From assembly GCA_035690495.1 (NCBI GenBank), contig DASSKK010000111.1, positions 18,146 to 82,145 on the forward strand: 64,000 bases of DNA, in the 5' to 3' direction. This stretch comes from DASSKK01 sp035690495 (lineage in GTDB: Bacteria > Actinomycetota > Actinomycetes > Propionibacteriales > Nocardioidaceae). Both the position numbers and the translations under genes were made by a program. Shown here in pieces: positions 1 to 8,484 of the stretch (positions are counted from its first letter, which is position 1; each line of letters begins with the position of its first letter). The notes under the pieces were generated by a model, which worked only from the letters and a program-made list of their open reading frames with translations, had not been told where the DNA came from and did no database searches.

Positions 1-98
1 TAGATCATCATGTCCCACATCGACAGGGACCGCTTGAGCTCCTGCTCGTAGCCGTAGTGCTCCAGCGACCGCTCACCACTCGTGGACATGGCCATCAT
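1..98 (-). CDS. APC-family amino-acid permease, N-terminus only (runs off left edge)
   Basis: The minus strand reads from an ATG at 98 towards the window edge. It encodes about 32 residues ending in EQELKRSLSMWDMMIY, which resembles the cytoplasmic N-terminus just before the first membrane helix of APC-superfamily amino-acid permeases. GGGGTG lies a few bases upstream of the start; in-frame ATGs at 95 and 89 are alternatives. The rest of the gene is outside the window, so substrate and integrity are unknown. Confidence 0.55.
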   Translation of the reverse strand, partial: MMAMSTSGERSLEHYGYEQELKRSLSMWDMMI

Positions 99-128
99 CG
101 TTCACCCCGCCGGTCAATCCTGTCGAGA

Positions 129-170
129 CCGGTGGTTGAGGTGCGAGCCTGCGAGCCTCGAAACCACCGG
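129..170. repeat. REP-like intergenic hairpin, copy 1
   Basis: A compact imperfect palindrome: CCGGTGGTTGAGG (129-141) pairs with CCTCGAAACCACCGG (156-170) around a GAGC-rich loop. A longer relative with the same outer arms lies at 50528-50614. Both sit in non-coding DNA next to gene relics, which suggests a dispersed repeat family rather than a gene-specific terminator. Confidence 0.7.
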
Positions 171-236
171 CGCCGACGACCGCGACACTTCACCGAGTCA
201 TTGCCGGCCCAGTGCAGGGTAATGCGCCGACCTGGT

Positions 237-627
237 CGCCGGCGGCGTGATCAAGCCCGCGACGAGGTGCTCATGTTCGCCTCCGTCCGGACCTCGAAAG
301 TGGCCATCTCCGAGGCAGACTGCCGATCCTCACCGTCCGGTGGAGGACGACCTCCCGGTCTCCCGCGGCGCAGGTCGGCCTTCAAGCACACCACCCGTAC
401 CGGGGAGCGCTGTTCAAAGACATCCACGACCGTCTGCACGTGAACACGCTGCACCGCGAACAGGACACAAGCAGCTCGACCTCAACGAAATCGGCCGCGT
501 CCAGGTCCGCGCACACGCCGCTTTGTGCGATGCGTACTCCAAGAACCGCACCACCGGCTCCTTCATCCTCGTCGACGAAGCAACGGGCGTGACCATTGGC
601 GCAGGAATGCTCAACACCGGCTCGTAG
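237..627 (+). pseudogene. cysN: Decayed cysN (sulfate adenylyltransferase large subunit) fragment
   Basis: CysN is the GTPase-containing large subunit of ATP sulfurylase, which activates sulfate to APS. Only C-terminal pieces are present, and they occur in successive reading frames: DEVLMFASVRTSK (from about 258), then VEDDLPVSRG (about 340), FKHTTRT (381-401), FKDIHDRLHVNTLH (about 413), and finally LNEIGRVQVR followed by NRTTGSFILVDEATG up to a stop at 625-627. These match the ordered C-terminal CysN motifs (LEDDIDVSRG, KHTTRT, DVNTL, LNEIGRV, TGSFILID). At least four frame changes and the missing GTPase domain make it non-functional. It lies just left of the lower-GC polysaccharide island. 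Confidence 0.8.
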
Positions 628-844
628 CAGACCGTGGCGGGTGGCTGCCGTCGTCTCGGGTTTGCGGTTGCACCACGCTGCAAGCATGCACGGGACCATC
701 TGCCTTCCGAGCTGTCGGGCGCCAGCCGCACCAACTCACCGCATCCGGATCTCGCCAGAATTCCGCCAACCCGGCGCCTCCCTTGGCATCATGTCGCACA
801 TGCACTCCTTTGCGCGCACACCCAGAGACTGAACGGTGCAGCCC
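628..844. other. Non-coding gap left of the polysaccharide island
   Basis: No convincing gene, RNA or hairpin was recognised between the cysN relic and the first glycosyltransferase. Base composition starts to fall towards the right end, so the left boundary of the island probably lies here. No insertion sequence, integrase or direct repeat was seen to mark it. Confidence 0.4.
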
Positions 845-2137
845 ATGTCAGCTGTGACCTCCCGAGGCGGGCGACGGTTGTTCCTAGGGCCCGTGGAAAT
901 ATCCGGTATCATTCATGGCCTCACAGAAGGGCTCGAAGAAATCGGTATTCAGGTTGATGTTGGGCTATCCGCGAAACATCCGTTCGGCTACCACACGCCG
1001 CCTACTTCGGCTTTACTCTCGGCTTGGACTAATGTAGGCACACGTCTTAGAGCGACTAACTCACGCTCGCTTCATCAAAAGATTCCACTCAAGGCGTGTC
1101 ATATACTGCTGGGCTGGCTCGTGCTCTTCTATGAGTTGCTCAGGGTTAGAGATTTCGTATTCCTCTTCGCAGAAACGATTACGAATACTCGCCTCGAACT
1201 TTATTTGCTCAAGCTGTTTCGCAAGCGAGTAGTTTTCGTGTATGCGGGGAGCGACGCGCGACCCGACTACATCAGCTGCGTTGAAGAAGTGAAGTCGAGT
1301 CGTCAATTGCGGCGGCTTCGACGCTCTGTCCATCGACGTAGGCAAAGACTTGCTCGACAAGAGGCAATAGCCGTTCAGTGTGTCAGTTCGATCACTACCG
1401 CACAGTTTCTCACCAGACCGTTCATAGACGCTTTACATTTTGGTGTTCCGAAGCCAGTCGCCGGGATTGAGCATCATCGGGAACGGCGCACATGTGGTCG
1501 CGTGAGAATACTGCACAGCCCGTCGAATCGGCGAATCAAGGGCACAGTAGTCGTCGAAAGCCTTATCGCAAGACTCGTAGCCGAAGGTAAGCGCGCGGAG
1601 TTGATCACGCTGGAAGGACAGCCCAACTCCGTAGTCCAGAGCGCGTTGGCAGAGTGCGACTTTGTCTTTGACCAAGTGTATTCGGATCTTCCCTGGAGCG
1701 CTTTCGCCACCGAGGCAGCGGCACACGGTAAGGCCTGCCTAGTCTCCGGCCCCGCCGCCCCGTTGTTTCGACAGGTCTCACACTGTCCGCCGAGCCTATA
1801 TGTTTCAATCAACGAGCTCGAAATGGCACTCACACGCCTGATCGACGACGCCCAGTTCAGAGACGCTCTCGGCGCTAAGGCGCACGACTACCTTGAGGCC
1901 AACTGGCTCCCGCGCCTCGTTGCCGGGCGGCTGCTGCAGGTGCTGGATCATGGGGCACCCTCGGAGTGGCTGCGGAACCCGGCTGATCTCGTATACGTGA
2001 GCGGATGCGGCATGGCCGAGCAAGCAGGCAAACAGCAGGTACGCCAGTTGGTTGAGAGATACGGCACATCCGCGCTCGCCGTCCCGGATAAGCCTCATCT
2101 CGAAGCAGCGTTCCTTGCCTATGCCGGGCTTAGGTAG
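845..2137 (+). CDS. Glycosyltransferase, GT4-like (GT-B fold)
   Basis: A 430-residue protein (439 if the GTG at 836 is used). The C-terminal half has the GT4-like donor-site layout: ILHSPSNRRIKGT around residue 220, then FATEAAAHGKACLVSG around 288, where an acidic residue and small-residue turn normally contact the nucleotide sugar. The N-terminal half is poorly conserved, so donor and acceptor cannot be assigned. Codon use is clearly less GC-rich than in genes after 8485. It is the first gene of an island that also encodes a flippase, an epimerase and three more glycosyltransferases, so it probably builds part of a surface glycan repeat unit in the cytoplasm. Confidence 0.75.
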   Translation: MSAVTSRGGRRLFLGPVEISGIIHGLTEGLEEIGIQVDVGLSAKHPFGYHTPPTSALLSAWTNVGTRLRATNSRSLHQKIPLKACHILLGWLVLFYELLRVRDFVFLFAETITNTRLELYLLKLFRKRVVFVYAGSDARPDYISCVEEVKSSRQLRRLRRSVHRRRQRLARQEAIAVQCVSSITTAQFLTRPFIDALHFGVPKPVAGIEHHRERRTCGRVRILHSPSNRRIKGTVVVESLIARLVAEGKRAELITLEGQPNSVVQSALAECDFVFDQVYSDLPWSAFATEAAAHGKACLVSGPAAPLFRQVSHCPPSLYVSINELEMALTRLIDDAQFRDALGAKAHDYLEANWLPRLVAGRLLQVLDHGAPSEWLRNPADLVYVSGCGMAEQAGKQQVRQLVERYGTSALAVPDKPHLEAAFLAYAGLR

Positions 2138-2153
2138 CCAGGTAGATCCTTTC

Positions 2154-3608
2154 ATGCTCGAAAGACTCCTGCGCGACAGTGCAATCTATTCGCTCGCAGC
2201 TCTGCTCAGCCGAGCGATCGGCTTGACGCTGTTGCCGGTGTACGCATTCGCCCTTGACCCGGCTCAGTTCGGAGCATTCGACCTAGTGACGACTCTAGGC
2301 GTGCTTGTTGCTCTTGTCGTTCCCCTCGAAGTGAGCCAGGGTCTCGGGCGCCTCTACAGCGAGGGCGACGCGAAGCGTCGCCAGGGCCTAGTGAACAGCG
2401 CATGGTGGTTCACCGTGGTGATGCTCGCCGCGTTCGTAATGGCGAGCAACCTGCTCGCGCCTCAAATTGCAAGCGGGCTACTTGGCTCACCTGAAACCAC
2501 CGGAACGGTGGAAGTGGCCGCCGGCTATATCGCGCTTAACGGCCTGTTCTTTCTCGCGCAGATGCAACTGCGCTGGAGCATGCGCAGCGGCCGCTATTTG
2601 GCTGTCAATTTCCTGTATTCGATGGCAATGATTGTAATGAGCGTTCTCGCGGTCGTCCTATTCCATTCCGGACTCCCGGGATTACTGGCGGCGCAATCAC
2701 TCGCCACCGCGCTCGGCGTCACTGGCTGCATCGTCGGGTCGGGCGGCATCTCGATCGGCTTGTCCTTCGATCGTCGTCTCCTGGCTGAGATGCTCCGCTA
2801 CTCGACACCTCTAGTTCCCTCGGGCGTCGCTTCATTTGCCATGCTCTACTTCAATCGCTTGGCACTCGCGCATTTCGGAAGCCTTAGTGACGTAGCCATC
2901 TATGGGGTGGCTAACCGATTCGGTTCCATGATTACGCTGCTGATTGTTGGCATACAAGGAGCCCTAATGCCCCTGGTCTATTCCCATTACCGCAGCCCAG
3001 AGACTCCGAGGCAGATCGCGCGGCTGTTCGCCGGATTCTCCGCGCTCGCGATGACCGCGTGCCTCGCGCTCACTGTGGCGACACCTTTCCTGGTGAGGAC
3101 GTTCGCGGGAACAAGATACCTCGCCAGCGTTCCCTTAGTCGCTCTTCTGTCGCCTGCCCTCCTACTTTCGCAGATGTACATCTTCGCTCCAGGAATCGCG
3201 ATCGCCAAGAAGACTTATACGCAGTTGACTATCGTTGGTATATCAGGTGCGGTCAGCGTGTCAGCCAACATCGTTCTCGTGCCCCCAATGGGGAGCATGG
3301 GGGCTGCCATCGCGACTCTTGTGTCGTCAGCGACCATGTTCGTGCTCTGGGCCTACGTCAGCCAACGCCACTACCCCGTCCCATTCGCCTGGCCTGCCCT
3401 CGGCATAAGTTCCACTGGGTTCATTGCTGCCCTGGTGGGTTCTCAGTTGGCGGAGCACCATCTTCGCTCGTCATGGGCTGCGCTGTTGACTGGCGCTCTA
3501 CTCACCATCGCGTTCCTCGTTGTATTGACCCGCAGCCGGCTCGTGAATTTGAGGGACGTCAAGACCGTAGGGCTTCTGCTGCTATCGGCCCGAACGTTAC
3601 GCAGGTGA
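2154..3608 (+). CDS. Wzx-type polysaccharide flippase (MOP superfamily)
   Basis: About 484 residues with 12-14 hydrophobic segments and the N-terminal pattern RDSAIYSLAALLSRAIGLTLLPVYAFALDPAQFGAFDL, typical of polysaccharide-synthesis flippases. It would flip lipid-linked repeat units across the membrane. The ATG at 2154 was chosen because it follows the upstream stop at 2135-2137 and an AGGTAG lies just ahead; an ATG at 2121 would overlap the upstream gene by 17 nt. It is one of three flippase genes in the window (others at 36533 and 60212), which argues that the island is a separate glycan system. Confidence 0.88.
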   Translation: MLERLLRDSAIYSLAALLSRAIGLTLLPVYAFALDPAQFGAFDLVTTLGVLVALVVPLEVSQGLGRLYSEGDAKRRQGLVNSAWWFTVVMLAAFVMASNLLAPQIASGLLGSPETTGTVEVAAGYIALNGLFFLAQMQLRWSMRSGRYLAVNFLYSMAMIVMSVLAVVLFHSGLPGLLAAQSLATALGVTGCIVGSGGISIGLSFDRRLLAEMLRYSTPLVPSGVASFAMLYFNRLALAHFGSLSDVAIYGVANRFGSMITLLIVGIQGALMPLVYSHYRSPETPRQIARLFAGFSALAMTACLALTVATPFLVRTFAGTRYLASVPLVALLSPALLLSQMYIFAPGIAIAKKTYTQLTIVGISGAVSVSANIVLVPPMGSMGAAIATLVSSATMFVLWAYVSQRHYPVPFAWPALGISSTGFIAALVGSQLAEHHLRSSWAALLTGALLTIAFLVVLTRSRLVNLRDVKTVGLLLLSARTLRR

Positions 3609-3674
3609 CCCCTCAGCGCGAGTTGGCCGCGGGGCCATACCGCGACCAGTCCGCCAACCACTCGCTGGAGGCCA

Positions 3675-3688
3675 GGTTTCGCGAAACC
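3675..3688. promoter_or_regulatory. 14-bp perfect palindrome before the epimerase gene
   Basis: GGTTTCGCGAAACC is perfectly self-complementary and lies in the 145-bp gap between the flippase and epimerase genes. A second small dyad (CACACAGCGTGTG) follows immediately. It could be an operator or a short hairpin; no T-tract follows, so a classical terminator is unlikely. Confidence 0.4.
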
Positions 3689-3753
3689 CACACAGCGTGT
3701 GAGCGATGACGGGACGATGTTCTCTGTTGGGTTCTGTACGAGAGGCAGGTGCG

Positions 3754-4815
3754 GTGAAGATCCTTAGCGTCGTGGGCGCGCGTCCACAATTCGTCAAGCT
3801 GGCGCCGATCTCGTCGGCGGCAGCGGCCGCCGACATCGAGCACGTGGTGGTTCACACAGGTCAACACTACGACGAGGCAATGTCAGCGGCATTCTTCAAA
3901 GACCTAGCGATCCCCGAGCCCGACGTGAACCTTGAAATCGGATCCGCCAGCCATGGCGCCCAGACCGGGGCCATGCTGTGTGCGCTTGAGCCGGTTCTGC
4001 AGGACCATGCGCCCGATTGGGTTCTCGTGTACGGCGATACAAACTCCACGCTGGCAGCGGCCGTGTGCGCAACGAAGCTTCACTTGAGGCTGGCGCACCT
4101 AGAGGCGGGATTGCGTTCGTTAAACCGTCTGATGCCTGAAGAACATAATCGAGTCCTCACGGATCACTCCGCTGACGTTTGTCTGGCGCCGACCGCTGTA
4201 GCCATGAAGCATCTTACAGCCGAGGGTTTGGCCGCGCGCTCAGTTTTAGTCGGCGACGTCATGGTGGATCTGCTGAAGCGCGTCGAGACGAGCGTCAAGC
4301 TGGCTCCGGTCGATACGCCGATCGACTCTCATGATGCTTTTACGATTGCCACGATCCATAGACCTAACAACACGGACGATCCCGCGAGGCTCGAGCGCAT
4401 TCTCGGCGCTCTTTCTCAGCTCGGTACTCGCGTCTACCTTGCGGCTCATCCGCGACTTGTGGCCTGTGCCGACCGATCTGGCATTGCGCTGAATCGTGGC
4501 AACGTAATTGCCATTCCTCCACTCGCCTATCCTCAACTTGTCCAAGCTCTCCGCAGCGCGGAGGCTGTTGTCACGGACTCCGGGGGCTTGCAGAAGGAAG
4601 CATTTGTCATGGGTGTTCCGACGACAACGCTTCGACCTGAAACCGAATGGGTCGAGACGCTCGCCAATGGCTGGAATGTGCTCGCCGCGGATCCGGCCGA
4701 AATCGCGAGTGCTGTGGCACGCGATCGTCCGACAGCACCGCGGGCAGCGCCATATGGAGGCGGCGACGCGGCTGAGAAGACCCTCAGCGTGCTCACCGAT
4801 TGGATCGTTGCATGA
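3754..4815 (+). CDS. wecB: UDP-N-acetylglucosamine 2-epimerase (non-hydrolysing)
   Basis: This enzyme interconverts UDP-GlcNAc and UDP-ManNAc in the cytoplasm and supplies ManNAc-type donors for surface glycans. The 353-residue protein shows the family hallmarks in order: VVGARPQFVKLAPI at the N-terminus, VHTGQHYDEAM near residue 33, VYGDTNSTLA near 92, HLEAGLRS near 113, and VTDSGGLQKEAF near 273, the nucleotide-binding loop. The GTG at 3754 was chosen because it places KILSVVGARPQF at the start and has AGAGGCAGG ahead of it; an upstream ATG at 3706 would add 16 atypical residues. A dehydrogenase to make ManNAcA is not visible nearby. Confidence 0.93.
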   Translation: MKILSVVGARPQFVKLAPISSAAAAADIEHVVVHTGQHYDEAMSAAFFKDLAIPEPDVNLEIGSASHGAQTGAMLCALEPVLQDHAPDWVLVYGDTNSTLAAAVCATKLHLRLAHLEAGLRSLNRLMPEEHNRVLTDHSADVCLAPTAVAMKHLTAEGLAARSVLVGDVMVDLLKRVETSVKLAPVDTPIDSHDAFTIATIHRPNNTDDPARLERILGALSQLGTRVYLAAHPRLVACADRSGIALNRGNVIAIPPLAYPQLVQALRSAEAVVTDSGGLQKEAFVMGVPTTTLRPETEWVETLANGWNVLAADPAEIASAVARDRPTAPRAAPYGGGDAAEKTLSVLTDWIVA

Positions 4816-4848
4816 CTTCTCTCGACATATCGCCGGTGCCACTCCTCG

Positions 4849-5868
4849 ATGAGTCCTAGAGTTCTGCACTTGACCGAGGCATTCGGGAGTGGTGTCGCGA
4901 CTGCTATCGAGCAGTACATGGGGCAACCGGCGGCAGAGCACCACCTCTTGGCTCGACTGCGTCCTGACATCGATCCATCAGAATTGCACCGCGCCGGCAA
5001 TCGGACGTACGTACACGGGCGAGGTGAGCTGATACAACGTTGGCTGTGGGAGAGACGGGGCGAGTACGACCTGATTCATGCGCATTCTAGTTGGGCGGGC
5101 CTACTTGCGCGCACGCTGCGGCCCGTTGCTGCCCCATTGATCTACAGTCCACACGCACCGGCGACGATGCATGGGCGTCCGTCGATCCGTATGGCGGCGA
5201 ACGTGGTCGAACGTCTCCTCTCGCCAGGAACGCGGTGCTTCGCTGCCGTGAGTACAGCGGAAGCCGCGGCGCTGATGCGGCTGGCAGGTCCTCGGACAGT
5301 TATCGTGGTACCGCATCACGTCGAGTTCCATCACCAGGTCGCACCTAGGGACCGGCGCGAGGAAGTCGTTGTCGCGGCCGGACGGCTGTCGCACCAGAAG
5401 AACCCTGAATCGGTGGCAGCACTGCCGAGCGCACGCATGTTCCCCAAGAGTTCCCGCTTCGTGTGGATAGGCGATGGCGATTCACGGCGCAGGCACTTGC
5501 TGGAGGCTCATGGTTGGGAGGTTACGGGCTGGCTCTCCCGGTCACAGACCGTAGACTTGGTCGCCCGGGCAGCGGTGCTGCTCCACCCCGCACGCTATGA
5601 AGGCATGCCCTTCGTCATACTTGAGGCCCTCGCCGCTGGTACCCCCGTCATCGCCGCTAGGGCCTCCTACCTCGAAGGCCTGCCCATCGCCGCCAGCTTC
5701 GACCGGCCCGCGTACGACCTCCCGGCTGCGCTCCGAGATCTCCTCGCTGACGAGACCCGCTGGCATCAGGCTTCACGAAAGGGCATTGACTTCGTCGAGC
5801 ACAGATACACCAGGGAGGCCCAAGGCGAGGCATTGAGTCGCATCTATCGCTTGGCAATCAAGGGGTGA
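4849..5868 (+). CDS. GT4 family glycosyltransferase
   Basis: A 339-residue retaining GT4-type enzyme. It starts with VLHLTEAFGSGVATAIEQY, resembling the glycine-rich acceptor loop. It has IHAHSSWAG near residue 75, VVAAGRLSHQKNPE near 174, and the C-terminal donor motif HPARYEGMPFVILEALAAGTPVIA around 245-270, with the E-x7-E pair that binds the nucleotide sugar. It follows wecB by 33 nt on the same strand and meets the next gene tail-to-tail with an 11-nt overlap. It probably transfers a sugar during repeat-unit assembly; donor unknown. Confidence 0.85.
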   Translation: MSPRVLHLTEAFGSGVATAIEQYMGQPAAEHHLLARLRPDIDPSELHRAGNRTYVHGRGELIQRWLWERRGEYDLIHAHSSWAGLLARTLRPVAAPLIYSPHAPATMHGRPSIRMAANVVERLLSPGTRCFAAVSTAEAAALMRLAGPRTVIVVPHHVEFHHQVAPRDRREEVVVAAGRLSHQKNPESVAALPSARMFPKSSRFVWIGDGDSRRRHLLEAHGWEVTGWLSRSQTVDLVARAAVLLHPARYEGMPFVILEALAAGTPVIAARASYLEGLPIAASFDRPAYDLPAALRDLLADETRWHQASRKGIDFVEHRYTREAQGEALSRIYRLAIKG

Positions 5869-7150
5869 TGCGCGTCAGGATAGCGCGCATAGCTAAAGCC
5901 TGGTCCCGACGCGTGAGCCCGACCCCCGCGCCTTCCGATACCTGGGAGATGGCTCCCCTAGATTGCTTCTCTCGTGCCCACGCGCTTAGGGCAGCAGCGA
6001 TGTCATCCGGCTCATTCGCGATGACACCGAGACGACGATCGCGCACCAAGCGGGCGGCCGCGCTATTTTTGTACCCAAGCATGAGGATAGGCCTACGGGC
6101 GCCTATATATTCGAAGACTTTTCCTGTCATAGTGTACGCTTCGCGCGGATCATTCCAAGTGAGTAATAGCAATACATCCGCCGAACATTGCAGGGAAAGC
6201 GACTCGGCGTGGTTTACGCGCTTATGCAAATGGACGCGGCCCACTAAACCCTCTCGGACGACTAGCTCTTGAAGCCAGTTGACAGTTGCCCCGTAGAAGT
6301 CAACCGTCACGTCTGAGCCGTGTCCTTGCAGCGTCCGCATAGCTTTGAATAGCTGCGAGGGATCACGCCTTCCGGCGTATACCTCACCACAATAGACCAA
6401 GGAGAGCTGGGAGACGGCAGCGGGAGACGACTCACTGGCCGGTGGTACGCCAAACTCTGTCGGCTCGTATCCATTCATGACGAGATGCACTCTCGCTCCA
6501 TGAAAACGAGCCAAGTGATCTGCCATTGGTTGAGACACGGCTGTTATGGCGGATGCGCCTTTGACGAGCGAATACTCGACCCGGCGGTCAATGGATCGGC
6601 GAAAGCGCCCGAATGGAAAGTAGAAGCCAGTGGACAGGAGATCGCGATAATCGGCAACCCATGGCACTTTGTATAGGCGCGAGAGTCGCTGGGCGACAAC
6701 AAAGCTTGACATCGGTCCAGCACTGGCGACGATGACATCCGGCATCCAGTCCTGAAGATCTGCCTTGCGGATGGCGCGAAAGGCCCAATACGTGAAGGGG
6801 TCGGGGAAATTGACGATCGACCGCACCCCTCGTTCTACTTTGTCTCGTACCGCGGGCACAAGACCTTGGTTGCCTTGCGAATTGCCCGGGATGTCAACGA
6901 GGCGGCGGGGGTCGGTCATGAGCGCGAGACGACGGAGGTGCATCTTCGTGGCGATAGCGGGATCCGGCACTCGCTGCACCGCTATCTCCAGTTCCGCGTC
7001 CGGCTCCGACAATCCGGACGTCTCTGGTTCTCGGGCAAGGACTCGAATGCTGTCGCCAGCCTCGGCGAGATGTCTTGCGAAACTGCCCATACGAACAGCC
7101 GCGATCGCGTTCTCGGGTGGAAAATACGGACAGATAAGCAAGATCCTCAT
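5858..7150 (-). CDS. GT4 family glycosyltransferase (WbuB-like)
   Basis: A 430-residue GT4 protein beginning RILLICPYFPPENAIAAVRM, the usual N-terminus of WbuB-type glycosyltransferases. YRDLLSTGFYFPFG lies in the middle and the C-terminal half has LVYCGEVYAGRRDP and LTWNDPREAYTMTGKVFEYIGARRPILML, where the GKVFEY segment is the donor-binding region. The ATG at 7150 overlaps the TGA of the upstream gene (7147-7149), giving an ATGA coupling junction. The ATG at 7156 is equally placed, and 7219 would extend far into the neighbour. It probably acts after the GT2 enzyme in the same two-gene minus-strand operon. Confidence 0.82.
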   Translation of the reverse strand: MRILLICPYFPPENAIAAVRMGSFARHLAEAGDSIRVLAREPETSGLSEPDAELEIAVQRVPDPAIATKMHLRRLALMTDPRRLVDIPGNSQGNQGLVPAVRDKVERGVRSIVNFPDPFTYWAFRAIRKADLQDWMPDVIVASAGPMSSFVVAQRLSRLYKVPWVADYRDLLSTGFYFPFGRFRRSIDRRVEYSLVKGASAITAVSQPMADHLARFHGARVHLVMNGYEPTEFGVPPASESSPAAVSQLSLVYCGEVYAGRRDPSQLFKAMRTLQGHGSDVTVDFYGATVNWLQELVVREGLVGRVHLHKRVNHAESLSLQCSADVLLLLTWNDPREAYTMTGKVFEYIGARRPILMLGYKNSAAARLVRDRRLGVIANEPDDIAAALSAWAREKQSRGAISQVSEGAGVGLTRRDQALAMRAILTRITP

Positions 7151-7986
7151 CGCCATGCTCGCTGGCGCCACTGGTAAAGCTGCACTGTAACCGACCGGGG
7201 CATGAGGAGTTGTAGACAAGTCCTCAACAGTCCATAGAACGCAATTCCCTTCGGCTCGAAGTTGTCGAGCAACACTCGGAGCCGGCTGAGTAGCTGCCGG
7301 CGGCGCCTCCTGGTCGAGACTGCTTGTGCGTCGATTACATATCTGACCATCACGCAGGGCAGGTTTGCTCCCTGGTGGTGACGAACAACTGCCCGAAAGA
7401 ACGAGAAGTCCTCCGCGAAAGGTCGATTGGTCGGATAGTTGCCGAGTTCTGTGATTAGTGTCGATCGAAACATCACGGCCGGGTGGGAGAATGCACTATT
7501 TACGAACATTCGTCGACGTATTTCTTCGGGTGTCGTCGGGTGTCGGAGCTCATAGAGGTGGCATCCTTCCCGACTGACACATTCCACCCAACTGCCGACG
7601 AGCCAGCAGTCGGGATTGTTGTCCAGGTAGTCGATCTGGCGTCTGATCCGGTCGTTGACACAGGTGTCGCCGCAGTCGAGGCGGGCGACAAAGTCATAGC
7701 GGTCGACGATCTCCGCCAGGCCCGCATTGAGCGCATGAGCGATGCCGCGATTCTCGGGCAGTTCGATGAGGCGCACCTCCAGCGATCCGGAGTACCCAGA
7801 TAGGGCGTCCCGTGCGGGCCACGTCCGGCTCCCGTCATCCACGACCAGTACGTCGACGCGTGGTGACTCGCCGATCGAGTCGATCGAGCTGAGCAGCGCG
7901 TCACCCGCCTCGAAGTAGGGAATGAGCGCGCAGCAGCGGACGCTCTTAACATCCTGCCGAACTGGCCAGGGCGAAGCAGCCTGCAC
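7147..7986 (-). CDS. GT2 family glycosyltransferase
   Basis: A 279-residue GT-A enzyme. After a short leader it has CCALIPYFEAGDALLSSIDSI, then VDVLVVDDGSRTW (the DDG nucleotide contact), LPENRGIAHALNAGL and ARLDCGDTC, which corresponds to the family DxD metal site in degenerate form (DCGD). FAEDFSFFRAVVRHH near residue 205 carries the ED catalytic-base motif. The GTG at 7986 was chosen because AGGAGG sits five bases ahead; reading back to 8355 adds over 120 residues that resemble no domain. It is translationally coupled to the GT4 gene downstream. Confidence 0.82.
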   Translation of the reverse strand: MQAASPWPVRQDVKSVRCCALIPYFEAGDALLSSIDSIGESPRVDVLVVDDGSRTWPARDALSGYSGSLEVRLIELPENRGIAHALNAGLAEIVDRYDFVARLDCGDTCVNDRIRRQIDYLDNNPDCWLVGSWVECVSREGCHLYELRHPTTPEEIRRRMFVNSAFSHPAVMFRSTLITELGNYPTNRPFAEDFSFFRAVVRHHQGANLPCVMVRYVIDAQAVSTRRRRRQLLSRLRVLLDNFEPKGIAFYGLLRTCLQLLMPRSVTVQLYQWRQRAWR

Positions 7987-8145
7987 GGTGTCCTCCTGGC
8001 TGCGTGTGACGGCACGGCGAAGATACCCATATCGGTGCCCTGCGCGCAGGCAGACAGGCCACTTCGAATAGGGCAAGACCCCAACGCCAACGTGGGACTG
8101 CCAGTAGACGATGCCGCTGGTCTTGGCAGCAGCGCCAGATGATGT
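7987..8145. other. Gap at the right boundary of the island
   Basis: This stretch holds the ribosome-binding site of the minus-strand GT2 gene and otherwise no recognised gene. The change from lower-GC island codon use to the high-GC relic at 8146 occurs within it. Confidence 0.4.
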
Positions 8146-8424
8146 TTGCCCAGGCTGGGTCGAGGACGGGACGGCGTCCGTTTCCACGAGCTCGCGATGG
8201 AAGCCTCGGGCGCTTACCATGCGATCCAGCTCTGGCACAGCGTGCTGCCGCGGATCAGGCGCCAGCTCCACGTCCTGACGCCCCGCCACGCGGACCTGCA
8301 GTTTGCCCTGCGATCCGGCGAGCCCGAGAAGCTCAGCGCGACCTTGCGCGAGCACTTCATCACCGCGTCGTCCACGCTGATGGCCGGCGCCGGTCAGTCA
8401 CCCGGCAACGACGACCGCTCCTAG
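8146..8424 (+). pseudogene. C-terminal relic of a GntR (FadR subfamily) regulator
   Basis: An open frame of 92 codons gives VRFHELAMEASGAYHAIQLW near the start and a later segment with LRSGEPEKLSATLREHFITA. These are the last helices of an FCD ligand-binding domain, including the conserved FH-x3-EASG signature and the final H-x2-A region. The DNA-binding domain and first half of FCD are absent, and an in-frame TGA lies at 8140-8142. The apparent TTG start is therefore unlikely to be used. The break point coincides with the island edge, as if the incoming segment replaced the front of the regulator gene. Confidence 0.65.
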
Positions 8425-8484
8425 CCGGCTCCATGCCCGCCGAAGCGGTCGGCCCATCTCGCGACCACCTGGTCGCCATAAACT

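Noticed and set aside
7987..8355. Extended N-terminus for the GT2 gene back to 8355
   Set aside because: The extra ~120 residues match no domain, and the GTG at 7986 has a perfect AGGAGG at the right distance.
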